Positions 52,180 to 60,223 of a DNA stretch of 64,000 nucleotides are shown in pieces (the first letter of the stretch is position 1; the number at the start of each line of letters is the position of its first letter). The DNA is taken from NCBI RefSeq assembly GCF_002018875.1, contig NZ_MVOL01000016.1:1-64000 (forward strand), in the 5' to 3' direction. The translations under genes and the position numbers were made by a program. Source of the stretch: Pseudomonas sp. MF4836. GTDB taxonomy: Bacteria > Pseudomonadota > Gammaproteobacteria > Pseudomonadales > Pseudomonadaceae. The notes under the pieces were generated by a model. It did not search any database. It saw only the letters and a program-made list of their open reading frames with translations, and was not told the origin of the DNA.

Positions 52180-53451
52180 ATGACGCAGAACGATCCAGGC
52201 AACGACTACCCACTCAGTGAAGTGCCGATGCACGCCCGCAAAGGGCTGGCCTCCACGGCCATGGTGCTGCTGGGGTTCACCTTTTTCACCGCCACCATGT
52301 TCGCCGGGGGCAAGCTGGGGGTGGCTTTCAGCTTTGGCGAAATGCTCGGGGTGATTGTGCTGGGCAACCTGCTGCTGGGGATCTACGCCGCGGGTCTGGG
52401 TTACATCGCCTTCAAGAGCGGTCTGAATTCGGTGCTGATGGGGCGTTTCTGTTTCGGCGAAGTGGGCAGCAAACTCAGCGACCTGATCCTGGGCTTTACC
52501 CAGATCGGCTGGTACGCCTGGGGCACCGCGACCGCCGCCGTGGTGCTCGGCAAATACTTCGAGTTGAGCCAGGGCAGCGTGCTCGGCCTGATGGTGCTGT
52601 TCGGCATGGTGTTCTGCGCCACCGCCTATGTCGGCTATCGCGGGCTGGAAATCCTCTCTTACATTGCGGTGCCGGCCATGGGCCTGTTGCTGCTGCTGTC
52701 GATGTGGGTGGCCACGGTCAAGGTTGGCGGCCTGCAGGGCCTGATCGCCGTGGTGCCGAGCACCAGCCTCGACCTGTCCACCGCCATCACCCTGGTGTTC
52801 GGCACCTTTGTCAGCGGCGCGACCCAGGCCACCAACTGGACGCGCTTTTCGCGCTCGGCCAGGGTCGCGGTACTGGCGAGCCTGATCGGCTTCTTTGTCG
52901 GCAATGGCCTGATGGTGCTGATCGGGGCCTACGGTGCCATCGTCTACCAGCAACCGGACGTGGTCGAAGTGCTTCTGCTGCAAGGCTTCGCCATGGCGGC
53001 CATGGCCATGCTGCTGTTGAATATCTGGAGCACCCAGGACAACACCATCTACAACTTCGCCGTGGCCGGCTGCAATCTGCTGCGCACCGGCCGGCGCAAG
53101 ACCGTGACCCTGGTGGGCGCAGTGATCGGCACCCTGCTCGCGCTGCTGGGCATGTACGACATGCTGGTGCCGTACCTGATCCTGCTGGGCACGGTGATCC
53201 CGCCGATTGGCGGGGTGATCATGGCGGACTTCTTCTACCGCTACCGGGGCCAGTACCCGCGCCTGGCCGAGACCCGGCTGCCAGCGTTCAACTGGGCCGG
53301 CCTGGGCGCCTACGCCATCGGCACGGTGACCGCGTTCAGTTCGCCCTGGGTCGCGCCCCTGGTGGGGATTGCCGCTGCCGCCCTGAGCTACATCCTGCTC
53401 AGCAGCCTGCTCGGCGCCCGCAGTAGCGCCGTGGCAGACGTCCAGGCATGA
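52180..53451 (+). CDS. codB: cytosine permease
   Basis: Inner-membrane transporter of the NCS1 family, 423 aa with about 12 hydrophobic segments; imports cytosine. Family blocks include the N-terminal GLASTAMVLLGFTFFTATMF and GGKLGVAFSFGEML, WYAWGTATAAVVLGKY, and FGTFVSGATQATNWTRFSRS. It is the first gene of a sigma-54-dependent operon and overlaps the next gene by 4 bp. Confidence 0.93.
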   Translation: MTQNDPGNDYPLSEVPMHARKGLASTAMVLLGFTFFTATMFAGGKLGVAFSFGEMLGVIVLGNLLLGIYAAGLGYIAFKSGLNSVLMGRFCFGEVGSKLSDLILGFTQIGWYAWGTATAAVVLGKYFELSQGSVLGLMVLFGMVFCATAYVGYRGLEILSYIAVPAMGLLLLLSMWVATVKVGGLQGLIAVVPSTSLDLSTAITLVFGTFVSGATQATNWTRFSRSARVAVLASLIGFFVGNGLMVLIGAYGAIVYQQPDVVEVLLLQGFAMAAMAMLLLNIWSTQDNTIYNFAVAGCNLLRTGRRKTVTLVGAVIGTLLALLGMYDMLVPYLILLGTVIPPIGGVIMADFFYRYRGQYPRLAETRLPAFNWAGLGAYAIGTVTAFSSPWVAPLVGIAAAALSYILLSSLLGARSSAVADVQA

Positions 53452-54665
53452 GCCTGACGGTCGACGATGTACTGGCCCTGCCCGGGCTGGAGTCCATGCG
53501 CCTGCGCGCCGGCGCGGTCGGCCTCGGCAATCCGGTGCGCTGGCCCTATGTCGCGGAGAACAGCGGGATTGCCGAGTGGGTGCTCGGGGGCGAACTGGTG
53601 TTCGTCACCGGCATCAACCACCCACGGGATCAAGCCAACTTGTTGCAGTTGCTGGACGAAGCCGTCGAGCGCCAGGTCGCCGGCCTGGTGATACTGACTG
53701 GCGCGGCCTATATCCGGGCGATCCCCGAGCGCCTGCTGGCCGCCGCCGACGCCGCCGGCATGCCGCTGATCGAGCAGCCCTACTCGTTGAAAATGGTGCT
53801 GGTGACCCAGGCCATCGGCTCGGCGCTGGTCCAGGCAGAGCAGGTCGGACGCTCGCGGCATGACGTGCTGGAGCGCCTGTTGAGCGGCGAGTACCAATCC
53901 CTGGAGCTGCTGCTGCATCGCGCGCGACAGCTGAGCATGCCCATGGACGGCCAGTGGCAGGTGGCCCAGTTGCAACTGGAAGGCGGCGAGCCGCTGTTTG
54001 CCCTGGGCCATGCGGAACAGGTCGAGGCCCAACTGGCGCAGCACCGCGACCGTATCGCTCTGGGCCTGCGCCACTTCGCCCGGGAGCATCCACCGGCCCT
54101 GCCGGTGCTGGGCCGTGCCGGACAATGGAGCCTGCTGCTGCCTGCCGTCGACGCAGCGGCAGCTCAGCTCAACCGGCAACGGCTGGCGACCTGGCTGAAA
54201 AACTTCAGCCCCAGCCTGCTGCCGCTGAAACTGTTTATCGGCCTCAGCGCTGCCGCCCACCCGCCGGCGCGCCTGGCCCGGGCCCAGGATGAGGCGCTTC
54301 AGGCCCTGGGCGCCGCGCGGCGTTTCAGCGAACGGGCCGGGCTCTGCGTTTATGACGAGCTGGGTGTGCTCAAACTGCTCAGCGGCGTGCGCGACCAGGC
54401 GTTGCTCGACCAGTTTCTGCATGAACGGCTCGGCCCCTTGCTGCACCATGACCAGCACCACGGTGCGTGCCTGATGCCGACCCTGGAGGCGTGGTTCCAT
54501 GAAAATGCCAACCTGGTGGCCGCGGCCCAGCGCCTGGCGGTACACCGCAATACCCTGACCCATCGTGTGCAGCGCATCGAGGCCCTGTCCGGCCTGGCGC
54601 TGGACAACCCCAATGACCGTCTGGACATCGGCGTCGCGCTGATGATCTGGCGGCTGTCAGCCTGA
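53448..54665 (+). CDS. PucR/CdaR-type transcriptional regulator
   Basis: 405 aa. It has the N-terminal PucR purine-catabolism domain (LTVDDVLALPGLESMRLRAG, LGNPVRWPYVAENS, FVTGINHPRD) and the C-terminal HTH of the family (ANLVAAAQRLAVHRNTLTHRVQRIEALSG, read in parts). It is translationally coupled to codB (ATGA overlap) and lies just before codA, so it is likely the operon's own regulator, sensing cytosine or a product. Confidence 0.92.
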   Translation: MSLTVDDVLALPGLESMRLRAGAVGLGNPVRWPYVAENSGIAEWVLGGELVFVTGINHPRDQANLLQLLDEAVERQVAGLVILTGAAYIRAIPERLLAAADAAGMPLIEQPYSLKMVLVTQAIGSALVQAEQVGRSRHDVLERLLSGEYQSLELLLHRARQLSMPMDGQWQVAQLQLEGGEPLFALGHAEQVEAQLAQHRDRIALGLRHFAREHPPALPVLGRAGQWSLLLPAVDAAAAQLNRQRLATWLKNFSPSLLPLKLFIGLSAAAHPPARLARAQDEALQALGAARRFSERAGLCVYDELGVLKLLSGVRDQALLDQFLHERLGPLLHHDQHHGACLMPTLEAWFHENANLVAAAQRLAVHRNTLTHRVQRIEALSGLALDNPNDRLDIGVALMIWRLSA

Positions 54666-54699
54666 CTGCCTGATGAACCTGAACAAGGAAACTGCCCCC

Positions 54700-55947
54700 A
54701 TGCTTATTACCAATGCCCGTCTGCGCCACCGTGAAGGCCTGCACGCACTGCACCTGGAAAACGGCCGCATCGCCCGCATCACCCCCCAAGCCGAAGCCCA
54801 GGGCCAGCCGGCCGGGCCGGATGACCTGGACGCCGGCGGCAACCTGGTGGTGCCGCCCTTTGTCGAACCGCACATTCACCTGGACGCCACCCTGACCGCC
54901 GGCGAGCCGCGCTGGAACATGAGCGGCACGCTGTTCGAAGGCATCGAATGCTGGGGCGAACGCAAGGCAACCATCACCCAGGAAGACACCAAGACCCGGG
55001 CCAAAAAAACCATCCGCACCCTGGCCGCCCACGGCATCCAGCATGTGCGGACCCACGTCGATGTCACCGACCCGGACCTCACTGCCCTTAAGGCACTGCT
55101 GGAAGTGCGTGCCGAAACCGCGCACCTGATCGACCTGCAGATCGTCGCCTTCCCCCAGGAAGGCATCGAAAGCTACCGCAACGGCCGCGAACTGATGACC
55201 GAGGCCATCGCCCTGGGCGCCGATGTGGTGGGCGGGATTCCGCATTTCGAGTACACCCGCGACCAGGGGGTGAGTTCGGTGAAGTTCCTGATGGACCTGG
55301 CCGAACGCTCCGGCTGCCTGGTGGATGTGCACTGCGACGAAACCGACGACCCGCATTCGCGCTTTCTCGAAGTGCTGGCCGAAGAAGCCCGCAGCCGTGA
55401 CATGGGCTCGCGGGTCACCGCCAGCCACACCACGGCCATGGGCTCTTATGACAATGCCTATTGCGCCAAGCTGTTCCGCCTGCTCGGGCATTCCGGGATC
55501 AGCTTTGTCTCCTGCCCCACCGAGAGCATCCACCTGCAAGGGCGCTTTGACAGCTTCCCGAAACGCCGCGGCGTGACCCGGGTCAACGAGTTGCTGGAGG
55601 CCGGGATGAACGTGTGCTTTGGCCAGGACTCGATCGTCGACCCCTGGTACCCCCTGGGCAACGGCAACATCCTGCGCGTACTCGAAGCCGGCCTGCATAT
55701 CTGCCACATGCTCGGTTACCGCAACCTGCAAAGCGCCCTCGACCTGGTCACCGACAACAGCGCCAAGGCCCTGGCCCTCGGCGAGCGCTACGGCCTCGAA
55801 CCCGGGCGCCCGGCGAACCTGCTGATCCTCTCCGCCGACAGCGACTACGAAATGATCCGCAGCCAGGGCCTGCCGCTGTACTCGATCCGCCACGGCCAGG
55901 TGCTGATGCAACGGCAAATGGCCCAGGTGCAGTTGGTGGGTGAATAA
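54700..55947 (+). CDS. codA: cytosine deaminase
   Basis: 415 aa, amidohydrolase of the CodA type that converts cytosine to uracil and ammonia. The metal histidines are His58 and His60 in VEPHIHLDAT; other active-site parts are VHCDETDDPHSRF, ASHTTAMGSYDN and CFGQDSIVDPWYPLGNGN. The start at 54700 follows AAGGAAA; an in-frame ATG at 54673 has no RBS. It is the third gene of the cytosine operon. Confidence 0.94.
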   Translation: MLITNARLRHREGLHALHLENGRIARITPQAEAQGQPAGPDDLDAGGNLVVPPFVEPHIHLDATLTAGEPRWNMSGTLFEGIECWGERKATITQEDTKTRAKKTIRTLAAHGIQHVRTHVDVTDPDLTALKALLEVRAETAHLIDLQIVAFPQEGIESYRNGRELMTEAIALGADVVGGIPHFEYTRDQGVSSVKFLMDLAERSGCLVDVHCDETDDPHSRFLEVLAEEARSRDMGSRVTASHTTAMGSYDNAYCAKLFRLLGHSGISFVSCPTESIHLQGRFDSFPKRRGVTRVNELLEAGMNVCFGQDSIVDPWYPLGNGNILRVLEAGLHICHMLGYRNLQSALDLVTDNSAKALALGERYGLEPGRPANLLILSADSDYEMIRSQGLPLYSIRHGQVLMQRQMAQVQLVGE

Positions 55948-56028
55948 CCCTAGCCACGCGGGCCGTACGCAGTGCCGTGCAAACACCTGACACCCCACGG
56001 CGCCTGTCCCGGCCAGCGCAGCCTCGTG

Positions 56029-56044
56029 CCTCGGCAGCGGCTAC
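56029..56044. repeat. single REP unit
   Basis: CCTCGGCAGCGGCTAC, one copy of the REP half found elsewhere in the window, at the end of the minus-strand DapF-like gene. Confidence 0.6.
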
Positions 56045-57036
56045 AACGGGGCTTGCACTACTGCGGTGCCGAACAGGCTGACGCGGGTCAGTTCGCCGGC
56101 GGTTTCTTCCAGCAGCAGGGGCGCGGTGCCGCCGGGCATGATGACTTCGACGCGCCCGGCCTGGACCCAGCCAACCCGCCAGGCCGCGCTGGCCACGGCG
56201 CTGGCGCTGGTGCCGGAAGACGCGGTGGGGCCTTCGCCGCGCTCGAAGACCCGGGCCGCAATGCGCCCTTCGCCGTCGCGCGTGGCCCATTGCAGGTTGA
56301 CCCCGGCCGGGCACGGCTCGCCGCTGCCGACGGGTTGGGCAAACGCGGTGCGGGTCAGGCCCTCGAACAGCGGCGACTCAAGCATCTGCCGATTGCTCGG
56401 CAAGGCGCTGGCGTCCTCCACCAGGGTCACGCAATGGGGGTTGCCGATCCGCACAAACTGGCTATGCCCCCACAACGGGTTCAACCCGACCAGCGCCGGC
56501 ACCCGGCTCAGTGGCCGCCCATTGATCTGCGTGCCTTCCACCCCCTGGGCCGCCACTACCTGGGGCCCGAACTCCGGTTGCCCCAGGTCCAGCCAAAAGC
56601 CCTGGACCCCATCGACCACCGCCGGCAGCACCGCCGTCGCCACTGGCGACACCCCGCCCTGATCGTGATGCACCCGCAGCACCGTCTCGCCCGCGCCAGG
56701 CAACAGACCTTGCTGGCTCAAGGCCTGGGAAAAAATCGTCAGGCCATTGCCGCTGCGCTCGGCCAGGGTGCCGTCGGTATTGACGATCAGCACATCAAAC
56801 GGCGGCGCCGCCTGAAACGGCCCCACCAGCAAACCGTCGCTGCGATGCTCCTTGGCCCCCGTCGGACGCTGGCCCGGCGCCCAACTGCACAAGGCCTCGA
56901 TGGCCGCGCCCGCCCACTCCTGGCGTGCCAGGGCGGCATCGGCCGCAGTGGCGGGCAAGGCAATGCCCCATTCAGCCAGGGCGGCGGGAGCCACCACGCC
57001 GTAGATATTGCCGCGCGCATCGAAGAAACAGGCCAT
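56041..57036 (-). CDS. diaminopimelate epimerase-like protein with both catalytic Cys replaced
   Basis: 331 aa of the DapF two-domain fold. The two active-site motifs are present but changed: NTDGTLAERSGNGL, where the usual Cys of ECGNG is Ser95, and GEGPTASSGTSASA, where the usual Cys of xCGT is Ser274. The substrate-type motif IGNPHCVTLVEDA is kept. A racemase using cysteine thiols is therefore unlikely; it may have another activity on a related amino acid or be a binding protein. It lies 126 bp downstream of the RidA-family gene on the same strand, probably in one transcript. Confidence 0.82.
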   Translation of the reverse strand: MACFFDARGNIYGVVAPAALAEWGIALPATAADAALARQEWAGAAIEALCSWAPGQRPTGAKEHRSDGLLVGPFQAAPPFDVLIVNTDGTLAERSGNGLTIFSQALSQQGLLPGAGETVLRVHHDQGGVSPVATAVLPAVVDGVQGFWLDLGQPEFGPQVVAAQGVEGTQINGRPLSRVPALVGLNPLWGHSQFVRIGNPHCVTLVEDASALPSNRQMLESPLFEGLTRTAFAQPVGSGEPCPAGVNLQWATRDGEGRIAARVFERGEGPTASSGTSASAVASAAWRVGWVQAGRVEVIMPGGTAPLLLEETAGELTRVSLFGTAVVQAPL

Positions 57037-57162
57037 CACAGGGATTCCAGAAAAAACCGGGGCGCTGACATTACTGTGAATGCAGCGCCCCGGCCAAGCG
57101 CTGTCGGCAGTCGCTCACGTGCTGCCGGGCAACGCCCAGTGCTCACTGATGCACGCAGCCCT

Positions 57163-57582
57163 TCAGTTCGCGAGGACCGCCGTCGCCTCGATCTCGAACA
57201 ACATGCCGTCCAGGGCCAGGCGCGGCACCGGGATCAAGGTGCAGGCCGGCTTCGGCGCATCGCCCCACAGCCGATGCAAGGCCGCGCCGAAGATCTCCAG
57301 GCGCTCATGGCTGTGATCGACGATCAATACCGTGAGCTTGGCCACCTGGCTGACTTCGGCACCGCCCGCGCGCAGAGCGATCTGCAGATTCTCCAGGGCC
57401 TGGTTCACCTGCTCGGCGAAGTCGCTCGAGAGCTGACTGTCGGCGTTTTCGCCACCCTGCCCGGCGATGAACAGCAAGCGCGCGCCTGCAGCGACCCGGG
57501 CCACGTGGGAATAGCCATTGGCGGTGGGGTCGTACAGGCCGGCGGGGTTGGACAGTTCGAGCAAGGGTTGTTTCGCGGACAT
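57163..57582 (-). CDS. RidA family protein
   Basis: 139 aa with the RidA/YjgF trimer fold: GARLLFIAGQGG, NLQIALRAGGAEVSQVAKLTVLIVDHS in parts, and the ending FEIEATAVL. The Arg used by true RidA enamine/imine deaminases (as in PARSCV) appears to be Cys in PACTLIPVP, which points to a different subfamily. The start at 57582 has GGAG upstream. It is divergent from a LysR gene and upstream of the DapF-like gene. Confidence 0.88.
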   Translation of the reverse strand: MSAKQPLLELSNPAGLYDPTANGYSHVARVAAGARLLFIAGQGGENADSQLSSDFAEQVNQALENLQIALRAGGAEVSQVAKLTVLIVDHSHERLEIFGAALHRLWGDAPKPACTLIPVPRLALDGMLFEIEATAVLAN

Positions 57583-57734
57583 GGGGCGCTCCAGACAAGC
57601 CATCAAGGGGCGAGCAGTTGAGCACACAACAGCGAAGAGTTGCAGCGCCACGATGGACATGCCCATGGCATTGAGTGGTTTTTCAGGGATAATCGCGCCC
57701 TTGATTGCTCGATATTCAACCAGGGAGAAACAAT

Positions 57735-58724
57735 ATGGATGTGTTGGCAGCCATGCGTACCTTTCGCCGGGTGGTGCAGCGAGGCAGCTTCAACCTCGCC
57801 GCAGTCGACCTGCAACAGTCCACCGCCGCCGTGAGCAAGCAGGTGCGACAACTGGAAGAGCGCCTGGGCAACCTGCTGATCATCCGCACCACCCGCAGCA
57901 TGAGCCTGTCGGAAGCCGGCCAGGCGTACTTTGTTGAATGCTGTCACCTACTCGATGAATTCGACGCCCTGGAACGCGCCACCCAGGTCGGGGCCAACGC
58001 CCCCAGCGGCCGCCTGCGGATCAATGCGCCGCTGTCGTTCGGGCTCAAGGTGCTGTCGCCGATCCTTGCCGGTTTTATGCAGCACTACCCGCAGTTGCAG
58101 GTTGAGCTGAGCCTGGGCGACCGGGTGCAGGAGGGGGTGGGCGAAGGCTTCGATGTGTCGCTGCGCATTCGCAGCCAGTGGGCCGACTCGGCGTTGATCG
58201 CCCGGCGCCTGGGGGAAGTCGGGCAGGTGATCTGCGCCGCCCCGGCCTACCTCCAGGCCCACGGCACCCCGCAAACCGTCGACGACCTGCGCCAACACGC
58301 CTGCCTGGCCTATCGCCAGGCCGAACACCCAGGCATCTGGCCACTTGAGGGCCAGGACGGCGCCACCCGCCTGGAACTGCCGGTACGCCTGGCGGTGGAC
58401 AACAGCCTGCTGCTCGCCGACATGCTGCTGGCCGGCCTGGGCATCGGCGCCCTGCCCTCGTTTGTGGCCAAGCCCCTGCTGCACAGCGGGCAGTTGCTGC
58501 AAGTGCTGCCGGAACAGGCACTGGCCCGCACCCAGATCTACGCCCTGTTTGCCAGCAACCGCCATGTGCCGCAGAAAATCCGAGTCTTTGTCGACTACCT
58601 GGCCCAGGCGCTGGGCGGGGAAACGCAGGGGGAACTTCAAGTCGCAAGCGGCAAGCTTCAAGCTCAAGACTTGCTTGCCGGTGGCGAGGGAGTCTCCTCC
58701 CACTCGGTAACGAAGCGGCCGTAA
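57735..58724 (+). CDS. LysR-family transcriptional regulator with REP-derived tail
   Basis: 329 aa. The N-terminal HTH (FNLAAVDLQQSTAAVSKQVRQLEERLG) and substrate domain are of the CrgA/DhcR-like group. The protein's natural end would be near FVDYLAQALGG; the last 30 or so residues (QVASGKLQAQDLLAGGEG and beyond) are encoded by a repeat element at about 58638-58682, so the frame has been extended by it. The divergent ridA-dapF-like pair is the likely target. Confidence 0.9.
   Translation: MDVLAAMRTFRRVVQRGSFNLAAVDLQQSTAAVSKQVRQLEERLGNLLIIRTTRSMSLSEAGQAYFVECCHLLDEFDALERATQVGANAPSGRLRINAPLSFGLKVLSPILAGFMQHYPQLQVELSLGDRVQEGVGEGFDVSLRIRSQWADSALIARRLGEVGQVICAAPAYLQAHGTPQTVDDLRQHACLAYRQAEHPGIWPLEGQDGATRLELPVRLAVDNSLLLADMLLAGLGIGALPSFVAKPLLHSGQLLQVLPEQALARTQIYALFASNRHVPQKIRVFVDYLAQALGGETQGELQVASGKLQAQDLLAGGEGVSSHSVTKRP
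58638..58682. repeat. second type of REP-like element
   Basis: AAGTCGCAAGCGGCAAGC, TTCAAGCTCAAG and ACTTGCTTGCCG: a GCAAGC-rich partial inverted repeat (CGGCAAGC against GCTTGCCG) unlike the GGCTAC-type REPs, and resembling Pseudomonas 'GCAAGC/GCTTGC' extragenic repeats. It overlaps the 3' end of the LysR gene. Confidence 0.6.
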
Positions 58725-59034
58725 ACCTCAATCCGCATTGCAACAGCCTGCCCCTGCGCCGGCTTCTGCGCTTGCAACCTTCGGCGGCCTGTCGGGTCAC
58801 AACTGCCATGCCCCTTCCTGGTGCTCGCCTGCCGGATGCGGTGTCGCCGCCCTCGCGGCAGCGCGTTCGATGTGCAAGGATGTGGCGGCTTTTCGGCGTG
58901 GGCCTGTTGCGCGCACGCTTTTTTCTGTTAACCCGCATCACAGGTGTATCGGCAATGGGTCGTGAATTCGGCGCATCGGCTAACCCGGCAGCAACGGCAT
59001 CAGGTGCTGCCCCGGGTCACCGCCAAGGACTTTT
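58725..59034. other. intergenic region upstream of MFS gene
   Basis: About 310 bases with no supported gene. Small frames here lack RBS. A promoter for the MFS-MocR pair should lie here. Confidence 0.45.
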
Positions 59035-60186
59035 ATGACAGCCAGCAACCCCCATACCCAGGCCGCTCCCGGCCGCCTCGAACAGATGTCGACGCGCATC
59101 GCCTTTTTTATCGCCGGTTTCGGCATCGCCGCCTGGGCGCCGCTGGTGCCTTACGCCAAGGCCCGCGCTGGACTGGATGAGGGAACGCTGGGCCTGTTGC
59201 TGCTGTGCCTGGGGGTGGGCTCGATCATTTCGATGCCAATCGCCGGCGCCCTGGCCTCGCGCTTCGGCTGCCGCCGAGTCATGGCCGGCGGCACGCTGTT
59301 GATCTGCCTGGCCCTGCCGCTGCTGGCCACGGTGACCTCGATCCCGCTGCTGGTGGGGGCGTTGTTTATGTTTGGCGCCGGCCTGGGCTGCGTCGATTCC
59401 ACGGTCAACCTGCAAGCGGTGATCGTCGAGCGGGCCAGCGGCAAGACCATGATGTCGGGCTTCCACGGCCTGTTCAGCCTCGGCGGGATCGTCGGCGCCG
59501 CCGGGGTCAGCGCCTTGCTCGGCCTGGGCCTGGCGCCGCTGGGCGCCACCCTGGTGGTGGTGCTGTTGATGCTGGTCGCACTGTTCAAGGCCGCGCCGCA
59601 CATGCTGCCCTACGGCAGCCAGAGCAGCGGCCCGGCCTTTGCCATCCCCCATGGCGTGGTGCTGTTTATCGGTTGCCTGTGCTTTATCGTGTTTCTCGCC
59701 GAGGGCGCGGTGCTGGACTGGAGCGCGGTGTTCCTCACCGCCGAGCGCAACCTCGACGCCGCCTATGCCGGCCTCGGTTATGCCGCCTTCGCCCTGACCA
59801 TGACGGTCGGCCGCCTGACCGGCGACGCTATCGTGCACAAGCTGGGGGCCAGGCGGGTGATTGTGTTCGGCGGCCTGACCGCCGCGGCCGGCCTGCTGCT
59901 GGCCACCCTGGCCCCGGCCTGGGAAGCGGCGCTGGTGGGCTATGCCCTGGTCGGCGCCGGTTGCTCGAACATCGTGCCGGTGCTGTACACCGCCGTGGGC
60001 AAACAAACCGTCATGCCCGAAAGCATCGCGGTCCCGGCCATCACCACCCTGGGTTATGCCGGGATTCTCGCCGGCCCGGCCGTGATCGGTTTTATCGCCC
60101 ACGGCAGCAGCCTCAGCATTGCCTTCGCCCTGATCGCGGTGATGCTGCTGGGGGTGGCGGCCAGCGGCAAAGTGCTGAAAGTGTGA
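59035..60186 (+). CDS. MFS transporter (YbjJ/FucP-like)
   Basis: 383 aa, about 12 hydrophobic segments. The opening RIAFFIAGFGIAAWAPLVPYAKAR and the central GLGCVDSTVNLQAVIVER with MMSGFHGLFSLGGIVGA are typical of the YbjJ group of MFS carriers. The substrate is unknown. The MocR-type regulator follows by 37 bp. Confidence 0.88.
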   Translation: MTASNPHTQAAPGRLEQMSTRIAFFIAGFGIAAWAPLVPYAKARAGLDEGTLGLLLLCLGVGSIISMPIAGALASRFGCRRVMAGGTLLICLALPLLATVTSIPLLVGALFMFGAGLGCVDSTVNLQAVIVERASGKTMMSGFHGLFSLGGIVGAAGVSALLGLGLAPLGATLVVVLLMLVALFKAAPHMLPYGSQSSGPAFAIPHGVVLFIGCLCFIVFLAEGAVLDWSAVFLTAERNLDAAYAGLGYAAFALTMTVGRLTGDAIVHKLGARRVIVFGGLTAAAGLLLATLAPAWEAALVGYALVGAGCSNIVPVLYTAVGKQTVMPESIAVPAITTLGYAGILAGPAVIGFIAHGSSLSIAFALIAVMLLGVAASGKVLKV

Positions 60187-60223
60187 ACACCCCAACCGCT
60201 TGCCCTGCGGCGTGGCGCTGACC

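Noticed and set aside
51232..52983. 583-codon open frame on the minus strand
   Set aside because: It is antisense to the NUDIX and codB genes and spans their intergenic promoter, with shadow-like composition.
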